Assembly: GCA_018606645.1 (NCBI GenBank)
Contig: JAGVRI010000015.1
Span: 35,280 to 99,279, forward strand
Source: Chloroflexota bacterium
GTDB lineage: Bacteria; Chloroflexota; Anaerolineae; JAAYZQ01
DNA: 64,000 nt
Direction of reading: 5' to 3'
The stretch's first letter is position 1; each line of letters starts with the position of its first letter. Of the stretch, positions 19,030 to 28,361 are shown in pieces. A program made the translations under genes and the position numbers. The notes beneath the pieces were generated by a model. It searched no databases, had not been told where the DNA came from, and saw nothing but the letters and a program-made list of their open reading frames with translations.

Positions 19030-20102
19030 AAGCCTTGAACCTGTTGCTCATCTTTGGTGTGGTTGCGATCGTGGCCGAATTGCTCGGCTGGAGTCCGTTG
19101 ATCGTGTTTGTGGCCTCGGGTCTGGCCATGATCCCCCTGGCCGGGCTGATGGGCGTCGCCACCGAGGTGTTGGCCATCTATACCGGCCCCCGGCTGGGCG
19201 GGCTGCTCAACGCCACGCTGGGAAACGCGGCCGAACTGATCATCACCATCATGGCCATCCGCGAGGGAGTGCAGAACCCGGCGATCAACCAGGCAATGCT
19301 GGAGCTAGTCCGGGCGTCGATCACCGGCTCAGTGCTGGGCAACATCCTCCTCGTATTGGGGCTGAGCATCCTGGTTGGGGGATTGCGGCACGGCGTTCAG
19401 AAATTCGACCGGAGCCATGCCGGGCTCAGTTCCACCATGTTGATCTTGGCCGTCGCTGCCCTGGTCATCCCCTCCATTTTCAGCCACAGCATCGAACTGG
19501 TCAATCACGACGCGGTCGAGTATTTGAGTCTGGGGGTGGCCGGGGTGATGATCGGCTTGTACGGTCTCAGCCTGGTCTCGCAACTGCGCCGGCCCGCCCC
19601 TGAAGCGGACAACCCCAGCGCCCACGAAGAATCACCTCCTTGGTCCCCGCTCACGGCCGGGCTCATCCTGGTCGTTGTCACCGTGGCGATTGTGGTCATG
19701 AGCGAGCTGTTGGTCGGCTCGATCGAGCATGTGATCCGAAGAGTGGGGATCAGCGAGTTCTTTCTGGGGATCATTGTGGTGCCGCTGATCGGCAACATCG
19801 CTGAGCATCTGGTGGCAGTGCAGGTGGCAGCCAAGAACAAGATGGAATTGAGCCTGGCCGTATCGGTGGGGTCCAGCCTGCAGATCGCCCTGTTTGTGGC
19901 GCCGCTGCTGGTATTCATCAGCCTGGCGATGGGGAACCCGTTGACCTTGGTCTTTAACTCGTTCGAACTGATCGCCCTGATGGTGGCGGTGCTCATTGCC
20001 GGCCTGGTGTCGCTCGACGGCGAGTCCAACTGGCTGGAAGGGGCAATGCTGCTGGGGCTTTATCTGATCCTGGCGCTGGCGTTTTTCTGGTTGCCGATGT
20101 AG
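19026..20102 (+). CDS. Calcium/proton antiporter (CaCA family, Cax/ChaA type)
   Basis: The product has 358 residues and about 11 membrane helices. The two inverted alpha repeats are visible: [20 protein letters not shown] in the first half and [19 protein letters not shown] in the second, each with the essential Glu. It exchanges cytosolic Ca2+ (or Na+/K+ in ChaA) for protons. The ATG overlaps the previous stop (ATGA), implying coupled translation. A strong terminator hairpin follows at 20182-20222. Confidence 0.93.
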   Translation: MKALNLLLIFGVVAIVAELLGWSPLIVFVASGLAMIPLAGLMGVATEVLAIYTGPRLGGLLNATLGNAAELIITIMAIREGVQNPAINQAMLELVRASITGSVLGNILLVLGLSILVGGLRHGVQKFDRSHAGLSSTMLILAVAALVIPSIFSHSIELVNHDAVEYLSLGVAGVMIGLYGLSLVSQLRRPAPEADNPSAHEESPPWSPLTAGLILVVVTVAIVVMSELLVGSIEHVIRRVGISEFFLGIIVVPLIGNIAEHLVAVQVAAKNKMELSLAVSVGSSLQIALFVAPLLVFISLAMGNPLTLVFNSFELIALMVAVLIAGLVSLDGESNWLEGAMLLGLYLILALAFFWLPM

Positions 20103-20181
20103 GTGAAGGACACTTGCCCCTGCTCTCAAGGGGCTATCCGTCTCCTCGCCAATCAGGGAGGCAGGAGCCATTTCTCAGGTC

Positions 20182-20222
20182 TTATGGGAGGTTACGTGGC
20201 CAAGCCGAGCAACCTCCCATAA
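20182..20222. terminator. Hairpin between convergent antiporter and asnS genes
   Basis: TTATGGGAGGTT (20182-20193) and AACCTCCCATAA (20211-20222) form a perfect 12-bp stem with a 17-nt loop. It is placed to serve both strands. Confidence 0.75.
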
Positions 20223-20239
20223 TAAGAAGAACTCTTTCC

Positions 20240-21586
20240 CTACGGATAGATCCGCCCCAGCAGGCGGGGGAAGGGGATCGTCTCGCGGATGTGGTTCAGC
20301 CCGCAAATCCACATCACCGTCCGTTCTACCCCTAGCCCGAACCCGCTGTGCGGTACCGATCCGAAGCGCCGCAGGTCCAGGTACCATTCGTACGCCTCGC
20401 GAGGGAGGCGGTGCCGCTCGATCTGCGCTTCCAGAAACGCCAGGTCGCTGGAGCGCTCGCCTCCGCCGATAATCTCCCCATAGCCCTCCGGGGCCAGTAG
20501 ATCGGAGGAGCGGCAGGTTTCGGGCCGATCCGGCTCCTGCGCCATGTAAAACGCCTTGGCGGCGGTGGGATAGTGGTGGACAAAGACCGGCTTCTCGAAC
20601 TGTTCGGCCACGTAGGTTTCGTGCGGCGCGCCAAAATCGTCCCCCCAGGAGATCGGCGGCACCGGTTCATCGTTCGGGGGGACCACCGCGCCTGCCGCAG
20701 CCGCTTTGTTGATCATTGCGACGGCCTCATCGTAATGGAGGCGGGGGAAGGGCGGCTCCACTTTTTCCAGACGGCTCACGTCCCGGCCGAGCAACTTGAG
20801 TTCGGCCGCCCGGGTCTGCAAGGTGGTCTGGACCAGGTAGCTAACAAATTGCTCCTGGATCTCCATGTTCTGCCACATATCCACATAGGCCGCCTCCGGT
20901 TCCACCATCCAGAACTCCTGGATGTGCCGCCGGGTTTTGGATTTCTCGGCGCGGAAGGTCGGCCCGAAGCAATAGACCCGCCCGAAGGCCATGATCGTTG
21001 CCTCGTTGTACAACTGGCCACTCTGGCTCAAATAGGCCGGGGTGCCGTGGTAGTTGGTCTCAAACAGGGTGGTCGTGCCCTCACACGCCGCCGGGGTCAG
21101 GATCGGGGTATCCATCAAGATAAAGCCATGACTATCCAGCCAGTCGCGGATCGCTTTAATGATCGTGGCCCGCACCCGAAGCACCGCCCACTGGCGTGAA
21201 GAGCGGATCCATAGATGCCGATGCTGCATCAAAAAGTCCACGCCATGTTCCTTGGGGGAGATGGGATATTCTTCGGTCACCAGTTGAACGACCTGGAGGT
21301 CGCCGACATCGATCTCATAGCCGCCCGGAATGCCAGGAGCGCGCTCATCGGCGCGGACCACGCCGGTGACGATCAACGACGATTCCTGGGTCAGGCGTTG
21401 GGCTATCTCGAATTGTTCTGGAGCGACGCTCTTTTTGAAGACAATGCACTGCACGATCCCGGTCCCATCGCGAACCTGGAGGAACTGGAGCTTGCCCTTG
21501 TCCGTTTTGGCATAGAGCCAGCCCTTGACGGTTACCTCGTGGCCCACATAATCAGCAATCCGCTCGATGTAGACATGTTCTGCCAT
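20240..21586 (-). CDS. asnS: Asparaginyl-tRNA synthetase
   Basis: The product has 448 residues and is a class IIb synthetase. The N-terminal OB anticodon-binding domain contains [20 protein letters not shown]. The catalytic domain shows [20 protein letters not shown] (motif 2) and [17 protein letters not shown] (motif 3). The short length and the [14 protein letters not shown] pattern fit AsnRS rather than AspRS. The start at 21586 has GGAGGG upstream. It is the last gene of the export operon, 47 nt after the propeller lipoprotein. Confidence 0.95.
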   Translation of the reverse strand: MAEHVYIERIADYVGHEVTVKGWLYAKTDKGKLQFLQVRDGTGIVQCIVFKKSVAPEQFEIAQRLTQESSLIVTGVVRADERAPGIPGGYEIDVGDLQVVQLVTEEYPISPKEHGVDFLMQHRHLWIRSSRQWAVLRVRATIIKAIRDWLDSHGFILMDTPILTPAACEGTTTLFETNYHGTPAYLSQSGQLYNEATIMAFGRVYCFGPTFRAEKSKTRRHIQEFWMVEPEAAYVDMWQNMEIQEQFVSYLVQTTLQTRAAELKLLGRDVSRLEKVEPPFPRLHYDEAVAMINKAAAAGAVVPPNDEPVPPISWGDDFGAPHETYVAEQFEKPVFVHHYPTAAKAFYMAQEPDRPETCRSSDLLAPEGYGEIIGGGERSSDLAFLEAQIERHRLPREAYEWYLDLRRFGSVPHSGFGLGVERTVMWICGLNHIRETIPFPRLLGRIYP

Positions 21587-21633
21587 TTCTCCCTCCGTCT
21601 TTCTCGGCTGCACTGATCCGCGCTCAAACGCCC

Positions 21634-23136
21634 TCATCGAGTCCAGGACAGGACCCGTTCACTGGCCCATTCATATCGGATATGGAGACGATCCAATTGG
21701 TCGCCAAACATGGGCCGCTGATGGGAACCATCGGCGTCCATGACATAGACGCGCCACACGCCATCGCGGTCCGAGAGAAAGGCAATGTGCTTTCCATCGG
21801 GCGACCAGGTCGGGGCCACATTGTTGGGTTGCCGGTCAGATTCGAGATCGGCTGCCGTCAGCGGTCTGCGTCCCGCACCGTCGGCTCTCATGATAAACAG
21901 GTCCCAGTGGTCATGCACCCGGCTCATATAGACGATCTGCCGCCCATCGGGTGAAAAACTGGGCGAGCTGTCCCAGGCGCTCCCGCCCTCAAAGCGCCCT
22001 TTCTCCATCCCGTCAAGGTCGATCCAGGCCAGACCCCGATCCCCCGCATAGACGATCCGGTTTTCGGTGGGGCTCCAGGTCGGGGCGTGGACCGCTCGAT
22101 CGTCCAGCGGCAGGCTCAACAGCTTGCCGCTCTCCAGATCGGCCACCCAGAGCTGACCCAGCGAGAAGGGCGGGATGGTAAAGCAGAACCCAAAGAAGCA
22201 GATCTCGATCGGCTCGCTCGAACCATAATTGAGAGTAAACGCGAGCCGGGACCCATCGGGCGACCAGGCCACTTCCTTGAAACGGATGCCATCCACTACC
22301 CGCTGCTCATCGCTGCCGTCCGGGCGGATACGATAGACTCCCCAGGGCGTGCGCCATCGGGTAAAGGCGATCCAGGCCCCGTCCGGCGACCAGGCAGGGT
22401 CCAGGCCATCCGTCAGAAGGCGCAATCCGTGACCATCGGCCCGGATCAGGTACAGACTTCCACCGCTGCTTACCTGAAAGACCAGTCTCCCTTCCAGCGT
22501 AGACGGGGACGGAGGGGGGACGGCCGGCGACTGGCGCTTTGCCGGCGCCGGGACCGGCTCTCCGAAGACCATCTCATCAATCCACCACAGGCCGCGCTCG
22601 TACACCAATCGGAGCATCAGGGTCTGCGTCGCTGCGCTGCCGGTCTCCGTTCCGGACCAGCGGAGCAGAGCCTCGGCTTCGTAGTTCGAACTGTCGATCC
22701 GTCTCGATTCTTGCAAGACTGCCTCGACCAGACGGGGATTCGATGCAGTGAACTGGGAAGACAAGGAATCGATATAGCGTTGACGGGCAGACTCGCTCCC
22801 GTACAGGGTCAAGGCCCCCTCAATGTCCCCTTTCACCAGGCGCTGCAGAAACCCTTCGACGGTGCGACGCACCAATGCATCGTCCAGGGAAACCGGGCGG
22901 CCAGACCCCGTCGGGCTCGGCGTGGCCGCCGGCGCAGGAGCGGCTGACTGGGGCGGGGCCACTGCCGTTCCCGCCGGACGGGAGGGCCGGGGCGAAGGAG
23001 TGGCCGTCGCTGCCAGCGGGATGGCGGTTGCGGTGGGCAGGGGCAAATTCCCGGCACACGCCACCGTCACCAAGCCAAGCCCGACCAGGAGGAAAATCGC
23101 GATCCGTTTCCGCGTGGAGAACGTCGTTCTATTCAT
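21634..23136 (-). CDS. TolB-like beta-propeller lipoprotein
   Basis: The product has about 500 residues. The signal ends in a lipobox (VTVACAG) and is followed by a Pro/Thr/Ala-rich linker. A ~100-residue alpha-beta domain resembling an NTF2-like fold follows ([20 protein letters not shown]). At about residue 225 a six-bladed-type propeller begins, with repeated WSPDG motifs ([36 protein letters not shown]). Such proteins usually bind partners outside the cell. The start overlaps the end of the ABC permease gene by 8 nt, so it probably works with that transporter. Confidence 0.85.
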   Translation of the reverse strand: MNRTTFSTRKRIAIFLLVGLGLVTVACAGNLPLPTATAIPLAATATPSPRPSRPAGTAVAPPQSAAPAPAATPSPTGSGRPVSLDDALVRRTVEGFLQRLVKGDIEGALTLYGSESARQRYIDSLSSQFTASNPRLVEAVLQESRRIDSSNYEAEALLRWSGTETGSAATQTLMLRLVYERGLWWIDEMVFGEPVPAPAKRQSPAVPPPSPSTLEGRLVFQVSSGGSLYLIRADGHGLRLLTDGLDPAWSPDGAWIAFTRWRTPWGVYRIRPDGSDEQRVVDGIRFKEVAWSPDGSRLAFTLNYGSSEPIEICFFGFCFTIPPFSLGQLWVADLESGKLLSLPLDDRAVHAPTWSPTENRIVYAGDRGLAWIDLDGMEKGRFEGGSAWDSSPSFSPDGRQIVYMSRVHDHWDLFIMRADGAGRRPLTAADLESDRQPNNVAPTWSPDGKHIAFLSDRDGVWRVYVMDADGSHQRPMFGDQLDRLHIRYEWASERVLSWTR

Positions 23137-24364
23137 AGCGCAATGCTTCAATCGGATTCAAAGCGGCGGCGCGATTGGCGGGATAGAAACCAAAGAACAA
23201 CCCGACTGCCGCCGAAAAGCCGGTCGCCAGCAAAATGATGTCCCACGTCACCACCGGCGTGAGACGTTCCACCAGGGCGGCGATCACCCGCGAACCGACA
23301 AAGCCCAGGCCCATGCCCAGAAAGCCGCCGATGAGGGATAGGACCATCGCCTCCACCAGGAACTGGATGCGGATGTCCCTCCGTTTCGCCCCCACTGCCT
23401 TGCGGATGCCGATCTCCCGCGTGCGTTCGGTGACCGACACCAGCATAATGTTCATGATGCCGATGCCCCCCACCAGCAGGGAAATGGCGGCAATGGCGCC
23501 CAGAAAGATGGTGAGAGCGCCGGTAATGTCCCCAAAAATCGCGACTACATCCGCCTGTTTGATGATAGTAAAGTCATCCTCATCCCGAAACGCGATCTTG
23601 TGGCGCTGGCGCAGCACCTCGGCGATCTGGTCCGCTGCCTGATCCATCAACGATTCGTCGGCCACCTGGACATAGATCGTCGACAGAAGAGGGTCTCCCT
23701 GCCGGCTGCGCCACCAGGGATAAAGTCGGCTCTGCGCCGTGGTCAGCGGGACGTAGATCATATTGTCGGCGCTGCCGAAAGCCGACCCGCCTTGCTCCTC
23801 TAACACGCCGATGACGCGGAAAGGGACGCGGTTGATCTTGATCGTCTGGCCGATGGCATAGGCCCCCTCATCAAACAACTTTTTGTAAGCTTCGCTGCCC
23901 AATACGGCCACCCGCGAGTTCGCATTCAGATCGGCTTCCGAGATAAAGACCCCTTCCGCGATCTTTTTGTTGCGCATCGTCTGAAAGACCGGCGTGACTC
24001 CTGCAATGTCGGTGCGGATGTTGCGCTTGCCGGCGACCACGGTGGCCCTGGCCGAGACCTCAGGCGCCACGCCGACCACATCGGGCACCACGAACGGATC
24101 GGCCAACGCCTGGTAATCGCCCATGGTCAACTCCCCCCGCTCGATTTCCGACCCGCCCTCGAACGACCCGGGGAAGACAAACAGCAGATTGGAGCCGAGT
24201 CCCTGGAACGACTCTTCGACCAGCTTCTCGAATCCCCGACCGGCCGACATCAGGGTGATCACCGCGCCGACACCGATGATGATGCCCAACATGGTCAGCA
24301 CGGCTCGTAATTTGTTGGCCAGCAAAGCCCGCAACGCAATCCGGATACTTTCAGCCAAGCTCAT
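23129..24364 (-). CDS. ABC transporter permease, MacB/FtsX type
   Basis: The product has 411 residues. The N terminus (SIRIALRALLANKLRAVLTM LGIIIGVGAV split across the first helix) and the large extracellular domain are typical of MacB-type permeases. Three C-terminal helices carry NIMLVSVTERTREIGIRKAV and FFGFYPANRAAALNPIEALR, the family signatures. MacB systems are mechanotransmitters that drive export through a partner adaptor. It starts 6 nt after the ATPase gene and belongs to the adaptor-ATPase-permease-lipoprotein unit. Confidence 0.94.
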   Translation of the reverse strand: MSLAESIRIALRALLANKLRAVLTMLGIIIGVGAVITLMSAGRGFEKLVEESFQGLGSNLLFVFPGSFEGGSEIERGELTMGDYQALADPFVVPDVVGVAPEVSARATVVAGKRNIRTDIAGVTPVFQTMRNKKIAEGVFISEADLNANSRVAVLGSEAYKKLFDEGAYAIGQTIKINRVPFRVIGVLEEQGGSAFGSADNMIYVPLTTAQSRLYPWWRSRQGDPLLSTIYVQVADESLMDQAADQIAEVLRQRHKIAFRDEDDFTIIKQADVVAIFGDITGALTIFLGAIAAISLLVGGIGIMNIMLVSVTERTREIGIRKAVGAKRRDIRIQFLVEAMVLSLIGGFLGMGLGFVGSRVIAALVERLTPVVTWDIILLATGFSAAVGLFFGFYPANRAAALNPIEALRYE

Positions 24365-24370
24365 GCGACT

Positions 24371-25060
24371 CTATACCACCTCATCGCTTTCGATCAGACC
24401 ATCGCGGATGCGGACGATCCGCCGCGTCTGAGCGGCAATATCCGGATCATGGGTGACAAAGACTACGGTAATCCCCCGCTCCTGGTTGAGTTGGCGGAAG
24501 ATGTGGATAATCTCCTCGCCGGAGCGGGTATCCAGGTTGCCGGTTGGCTCATCGGCCAGGATGATGGCCGGCTCGGTCACCAGCGCCCGCGCGATCGCCA
24601 CTCGCTGCTGCTGGCCGCCCGAGAGTTCACTGGGGCGATGGAACAACCGATCGCCCAGGCCCACCGCCTCCAGAGCGGCCTTGGCTCGGGCACGCCGGTC
24701 ACGGGGTCGAACGCCGCCATAAATCAGCGGCAGGGTGACGTTCTGGAGAGCATTGGTCCGGGGCAAGAGGTTGAAGGTCTGAAAGACAAAGCCGATCCTG
24801 CGATTACGAATTTCGGCCAGCTTGTTGTCGTTCAACTGGCTCACATCGGTGCCGTCCAGCCAGTAACGTCCCGAGGTTGGCTGGTCCAGGCAGCCCACAA
24901 TGTTCATCAGGGTGGACTTGCCCGAACCAGAGGGCCCCATAATGGCCATGAACTCGCCCTCGTGGATCTCTAACGTCACCCCGCACAAAGCCTGGACCTG
25001 GACATCGCCCATTTGATAAACTTTGGTAATATCCTGAAGCTTAATCAACGGCTCACGCAT
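24371..25060 (-). CDS. ABC transporter ATPase, MacB/LolD type
   Basis: The product has 229 residues. The Walker A is GPSGSGKST, the signature [15 protein letters not shown], the Walker [13 protein letters not shown] and the switch His FVTHD. The sequence [17 protein letters not shown] around the Q-loop is characteristic of the LolD/MacB group. It powers the permease encoded directly downstream. Confidence 0.96.
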   Translation of the reverse strand: MREPLIKLQDITKVYQMGDVQVQALCGVTLEIHEGEFMAIMGPSGSGKSTLMNIVGCLDQPTSGRYWLDGTDVSQLNDNKLAEIRNRRIGFVFQTFNLLPRTNALQNVTLPLIYGGVRPRDRRARAKAALEAVGLGDRLFHRPSELSGGQQQRVAIARALVTEPAIILADEPTGNLDTRSGEEIIHIFRQLNQERGITVVFVTHDPDIAAQTRRIVRIRDGLIESDEVV

Positions 25061-25154
25061 ATCTCAACCCGTTGACCGGTGGGATCGGTCGTCCGGCTGC
25101 TGGTTTCGGCTCCTTCCCCCGCAGTGTCCAGGGCGCGGTTTCCGCCCGGAACTG

Positions 25155-26537
25155 CTACGGACCCCCCATCTGGAACGCTTGACGGAGTTGCTCGCGGCTG
25201 GACTGTTTGATCAGGACCACCACGTCGCCCTGGACCAGGCCGGCCAGTACCTCGCTAAAGGCTTCATCCCGCAACCCGATCTGGATCTCGACCGGCTGAA
25301 CCTGGCCGTTGGTCAGCCTGTCCACAAAGGTCTGGCCGGTGGTCCGATCCACCCGAATGAAGCGATTCGGGACCAGAAGCACCCCCTCGTGTTCCTCGGT
25401 GACAATCTCCACGTTGGCCGTCATCCCGACCCGCAAGGGAAGATCGCTTGGAGCCAACTGAATGGTTACTTTGTAGGTCACTACGCCGGTGTCAACCTGA
25501 GCGGTGTAGGCGATCTGATCCACCCAGCCTACCAAGGACTCGCCCGGCAGGGCGTCGAGGGTGACCGTCACCGGCTGGCCCTCGGCGATGCGACCGATAT
25601 CAATCTCATCCACACTAACCTCGAGGTGGTACCGGGACAGGTCGGTCAGGATAAACGCGGGTTGACCGCCGGTCAATTCCCCTTCCTTGATCCCCGCCAG
25701 GGTAATGACGCCATCATGCGGGGCCAGCAAGGAAGCCCCTTCTAACTGACGCCGCGCCTGGTCGAGGGAGATTTGGGCCTGTTCCACCTGGAGCTGGGCC
25801 AGGAGCAGGTCCTCGTCGGTGGGTCCCGCCTGCAGTCGGGCCAGCGCCGCTTCGGCCTGGGCGACCGCCGAGCGGGCGGATGCGATCTCGGCCGCGGATG
25901 GTTTCCGCGTAGCCAGCTCAAAATTGGCCTTGGCCACTTCATAGGCATTGGTCGCCTGCTCCAGTTGCAGAGCCTGGGGAAGCATTCCAACATCCGGTCG
26001 ATCGGCGACCTGAGCGTAAGCCTGTCGCGCCTGTTTGAGGGTCGCTTCTGCCTGGTCCAGACCGGCGCGGGCGACGCGCAGTTCCTCGGCGGTGGGACCG
26101 GCCAGGAGCTTTTCATAGGCAGCCCGGGCACTGTCTAGAGCAGCCTGGGCGGCGGCCAGTTCGTAAGCAGCGGGCTCACGCTGGATCCGGAGTAACTGGG
26201 CTTGAGCGGTGGCCAGGGCCAACTCTGCCTGGGCGACGGCATACTCCAGATCGGTCGTCTCCAGGCGGGCCAACACATCCCCGGCCCGGACCGCTTGCCC
26301 TTCCACGACCAGGACCTCAGCGACACGCCCCGGACTCTTGAAGCTCAGGGTAGTCTGTCTCTCAGGCAAGATGGTTCCGGTGGCATTGACCAACGCTTTT
26401 AAGGTTCCCACCGTCACCTGATATTCTTCTCGTTCTGGTTGCAGTTCCTTCGCCTGGACCCAGTAATTCCGATAGATCCACCCTCCAGCCACCACCAGAA
26501 CGACGACAACGCTCAAGATGATCAGGAGCCTTTTCAT
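25155..26537 (-). CDS. Periplasmic adaptor of MacA/HlyD type
   Basis: The product has 460 residues. A single N-terminal membrane helix (KRLLIILSVVVVLVVAGGW) is followed by a biotinyl-lipoyl half (LSFKSPGRVAEVLVVEGQAV), a long Ala/Gln-rich coiled coil (~120-270) with internal repeats, the second lipoyl half and beta-barrel domains. Adaptors link an inner-membrane ABC transporter to outer layers. The coiled coil is long for a presumed monoderm. It is the first gene of the operon and has its own promoter (26685-26713). Confidence 0.9.
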   Translation of the reverse strand: MKRLLIILSVVVVLVVAGGWIYRNYWVQAKELQPEREEYQVTVGTLKALVNATGTILPERQTTLSFKSPGRVAEVLVVEGQAVRAGDVLARLETTDLEYAVAQAELALATAQAQLLRIQREPAAYELAAAQAALDSARAAYEKLLAGPTAEELRVARAGLDQAEATLKQARQAYAQVADRPDVGMLPQALQLEQATNAYEVAKANFELATRKPSAAEIASARSAVAQAEAALARLQAGPTDEDLLLAQLQVEQAQISLDQARRQLEGASLLAPHDGVITLAGIKEGELTGGQPAFILTDLSRYHLEVSVDEIDIGRIAEGQPVTVTLDALPGESLVGWVDQIAYTAQVDTGVVTYKVTIQLAPSDLPLRVGMTANVEIVTEEHEGVLLVPNRFIRVDRTTGQTFVDRLTNGQVQPVEIQIGLRDEAFSEVLAGLVQGDVVVLIKQSSREQLRQAFQMGGP

Positions 26538-26641
26538 CCACGTCTCTCCCGCTTCCAACCTAGCTCATGGCAACTCTCTGGAGCTTGATCCCTCAGGAAA
26601 TGGGATGGCCCCATACGATAAAACAGGCCCCGGTTTCGATA

Positions 26642-26653
26642 ACCGGCGCCGGT
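26642..26653. promoter_or_regulatory. GC-rich palindrome in the adaptor leader
   Basis: ACCGGCGCCGGT is a 12-bp perfect palindrome about 25-36 nt downstream of the predicted adaptor transcription start, with further CCGGTTTC copies beside it (near 26631 and 26649). The position would suit a repressor operator. This is inference from symmetry only. Confidence 0.3.
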
Positions 26654-26684
26654 TTCAAGAACACCGGAACATCAATTCGAGCTC

Positions 26685-26713
26685 AATCTATCACAAGGAC
26701 CGTTCTTTGTCAA
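26685..26713 (-). promoter_or_regulatory. Promoter of the MacAB-like export operon
   Basis: On the minus strand TTGACA (26708-26713), 17 bp and TAGATT (26685-26690). It gives a leader of ~140 nt before the adaptor ATG at 26537. Confidence 0.75.
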
Positions 26714-26795
26714 GAATTTGCGTTCGTTCAGGAAAGGCAAGCAACATGGCCGCCCATCATGAAAATACGATCATCCTACCTGTGCTTGAGCCTTC

Positions 26796-26824
26796 TTGCC
26801 TTTTGCGGAAAAAGGCGGTATAAT
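26796..26824 (+). promoter_or_regulatory. Promoter of the S1-protein gene
   Basis: TTGCCT (26796-26801), 17-bp spacer, TATAAT (26819-26824). It is divergent from the export operon promoter. The rest of the 26538-26908 gap is leader sequence of the two genes. Confidence 0.75.
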
Positions 26825-26908
26825 AAAGACGGGACGGAAGCACCGCCGTAGCTGATTGGGGTTTCTTTCGTGCACCAGAAATCATTTGTAGGGGAGAGTC
26901 CATCATTC

Positions 26909-28132
26909 ATGGAGGAGAAGCAAATTCCTGAGGCAGGACCCGTGAAAGGAGGGGACGTCGAGCAAGAGAGCCGAGAGCACCCGATGAGCGCGTTGATGGA
27001 AGAAGCGCTTACCTTCCGAAAGTTGAAGCCCGGCGACATCGTGGACGGCGAGATTGTCAAAGTCAGTCCGACCGAGGTCCTGGTGGATGTCGGGGCCAAA
27101 TCGGAAGGGGTGATCCCGGAGAAGGAACTGGAGCGTCTGGGACGCGAAGGATTGGAGAGGCTGCGGGTCGGCCAGGTCATCCCGGTGTATGTCGTTAGGC
27201 CCGAAGAACGGGATGGAAACATTATCTTGTCGCTCCGCAAGGCCGAAGAGGAGATCGACTGGCGAGAGGCCCAGGCCCGTTTTGAGTCGGGGGAGAGTTT
27301 TGAGACCCAGGTCATGGGCTTTAACAAAGGAGGGGTGATCGTGCGGCTGGGCAAGCTGCGGGGATTTGTCCCGGCCTCCCAACTTGCGCCGGAGCACCGG
27401 GGGAGCGATCACCAACAGCCCGAAGAACGCTGGGCGCGGCTGGTTGGGATGCCGATCTATGTCAAGATCATCGAGCTCAACCGCAAGCGCAAGCGTCTCA
27501 TTCTGTCCGAACGAGCCGCCTCTCGTCAGGTGCGAGAAGTGCAAAAAGACAAACTCCTGGCGGACCTGCGCGAAGGAGAAGTGCGACGCGGCAAGGTGAC
27601 CAGCCTGACCGATTTCGGAGCCTTTGTCGATCTGGGAGGGGCTGATGGACTCATCCACCTTTCCGAGATATCCTGGAACCGGTCCGCCAAGCCGCAGGAT
27701 GTGGTCAAGGTCGGGCAGGAAGTGGATGTCTATGTCCTGAGCGTAGACCGGGAAAAGAAGCGGATCGCGCTCAGCCTCAAGCGCCTGGAGCCAGAACCGT
27801 GGACGACGATCGAGCAGCGCTACCGAATCGGTCAACTGGTAGAGGGGACGATCACCCGGCTGGCGAACTTTGGAGCATTTGCTCGGGTTGACGATGAAAT
27901 CGAGGGACTGATCCACATCTCCGAACTCAGCGACGGCCGGATCAGTCACCCCAAAGAGGTCGTTCGGGTCGGTGAGACCTATACCATGCGTATCATCGAC
28001 CTGGACCCAGATCGGCGACGGATGGGATTGAGCATCAAGAAGGTCGCCGATCCTCGATACGAGGAGTTGGATTGGCGTACTGCGCTGGCAGAGGCAGACG
28101 AACTCGAAAATGTTGAGGTCGAGGAGGAGTAG
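26909..28132 (+). CDS. rpsA: 30S ribosomal protein S1 homologue (four S1 domains)
   Basis: The product has 407 residues. Four S1 RNA-binding domains begin near GDIVDGEIVKVSPTEVLVDV, GESFETQVMGFNKGGVIVRL, GEVRRGKVTSLTDFGAFVDL and GQLVEGTITRLANFGAFARV. Four domains, rather than the six of E. coli, are usual in Gram-positive and Chloroflexota S1. It helps mRNA binding to the 30S subunit. I start at the ATG at 26909; an in-frame GTG at 26870 or ATG further in cannot be excluded. A Glu-rich tail ends the protein. Confidence 0.9.
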   Translation: MEEKQIPEAGPVKGGDVEQESREHPMSALMEEALTFRKLKPGDIVDGEIVKVSPTEVLVDVGAKSEGVIPEKELERLGREGLERLRVGQVIPVYVVRPEERDGNIILSLRKAEEEIDWREAQARFESGESFETQVMGFNKGGVIVRLGKLRGFVPASQLAPEHRGSDHQQPEERWARLVGMPIYVKIIELNRKRKRLILSERAASRQVREVQKDKLLADLREGEVRRGKVTSLTDFGAFVDLGGADGLIHLSEISWNRSAKPQDVVKVGQEVDVYVLSVDREKKRIALSLKRLEPEPWTTIEQRYRIGQLVEGTITRLANFGAFARVDDEIEGLIHISELSDGRISHPKEVVRVGETYTMRIIDLDPDRRRMGLSIKKVADPRYEELDWRTALAEADELENVEVEEE

Positions 28133-28239
28133 TTCGAGAATCGGAGTTTCTCACAGGAGAGGCTGTCCAGTCTGGGGTTTTCGGCATCGAACTGGCTGGG
28201 AGCGAGTCCCAGATGCCAGGCTCGGCAACAGAATGAATA

Positions 28240-28273
28240 GGGGCTCGCCCTGGCGGGAGGTAGCCCCTTTCTT
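28240..28273 (+). terminator. Terminator after the S1 gene
   Basis: GGGGCT (28240-28245) pairs with AGCCCC (28262-28267), followed by TTTCTT. It lies ~110 nt beyond the stop codon. Confidence 0.6.
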
Positions 28274-28311
28274 GTGTAACACGGCTTACCCACTTCTGGT
28301 TGGGGTTGGGG

Positions 28312-28317
28312 TATAAT
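28312..28317 (+). promoter_or_regulatory. -10 element upstream of clpC
   Basis: TATAAT lies 45 nt before the clpC start. No good -35 is seen at 17 bp, so it may need an activator or alternative sigma factor. Confidence 0.45.
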
Positions 28318-28361
28318 CAAGTTGAAGGAGTTACGTTCAATACCGGTGAAAGGACACGACC

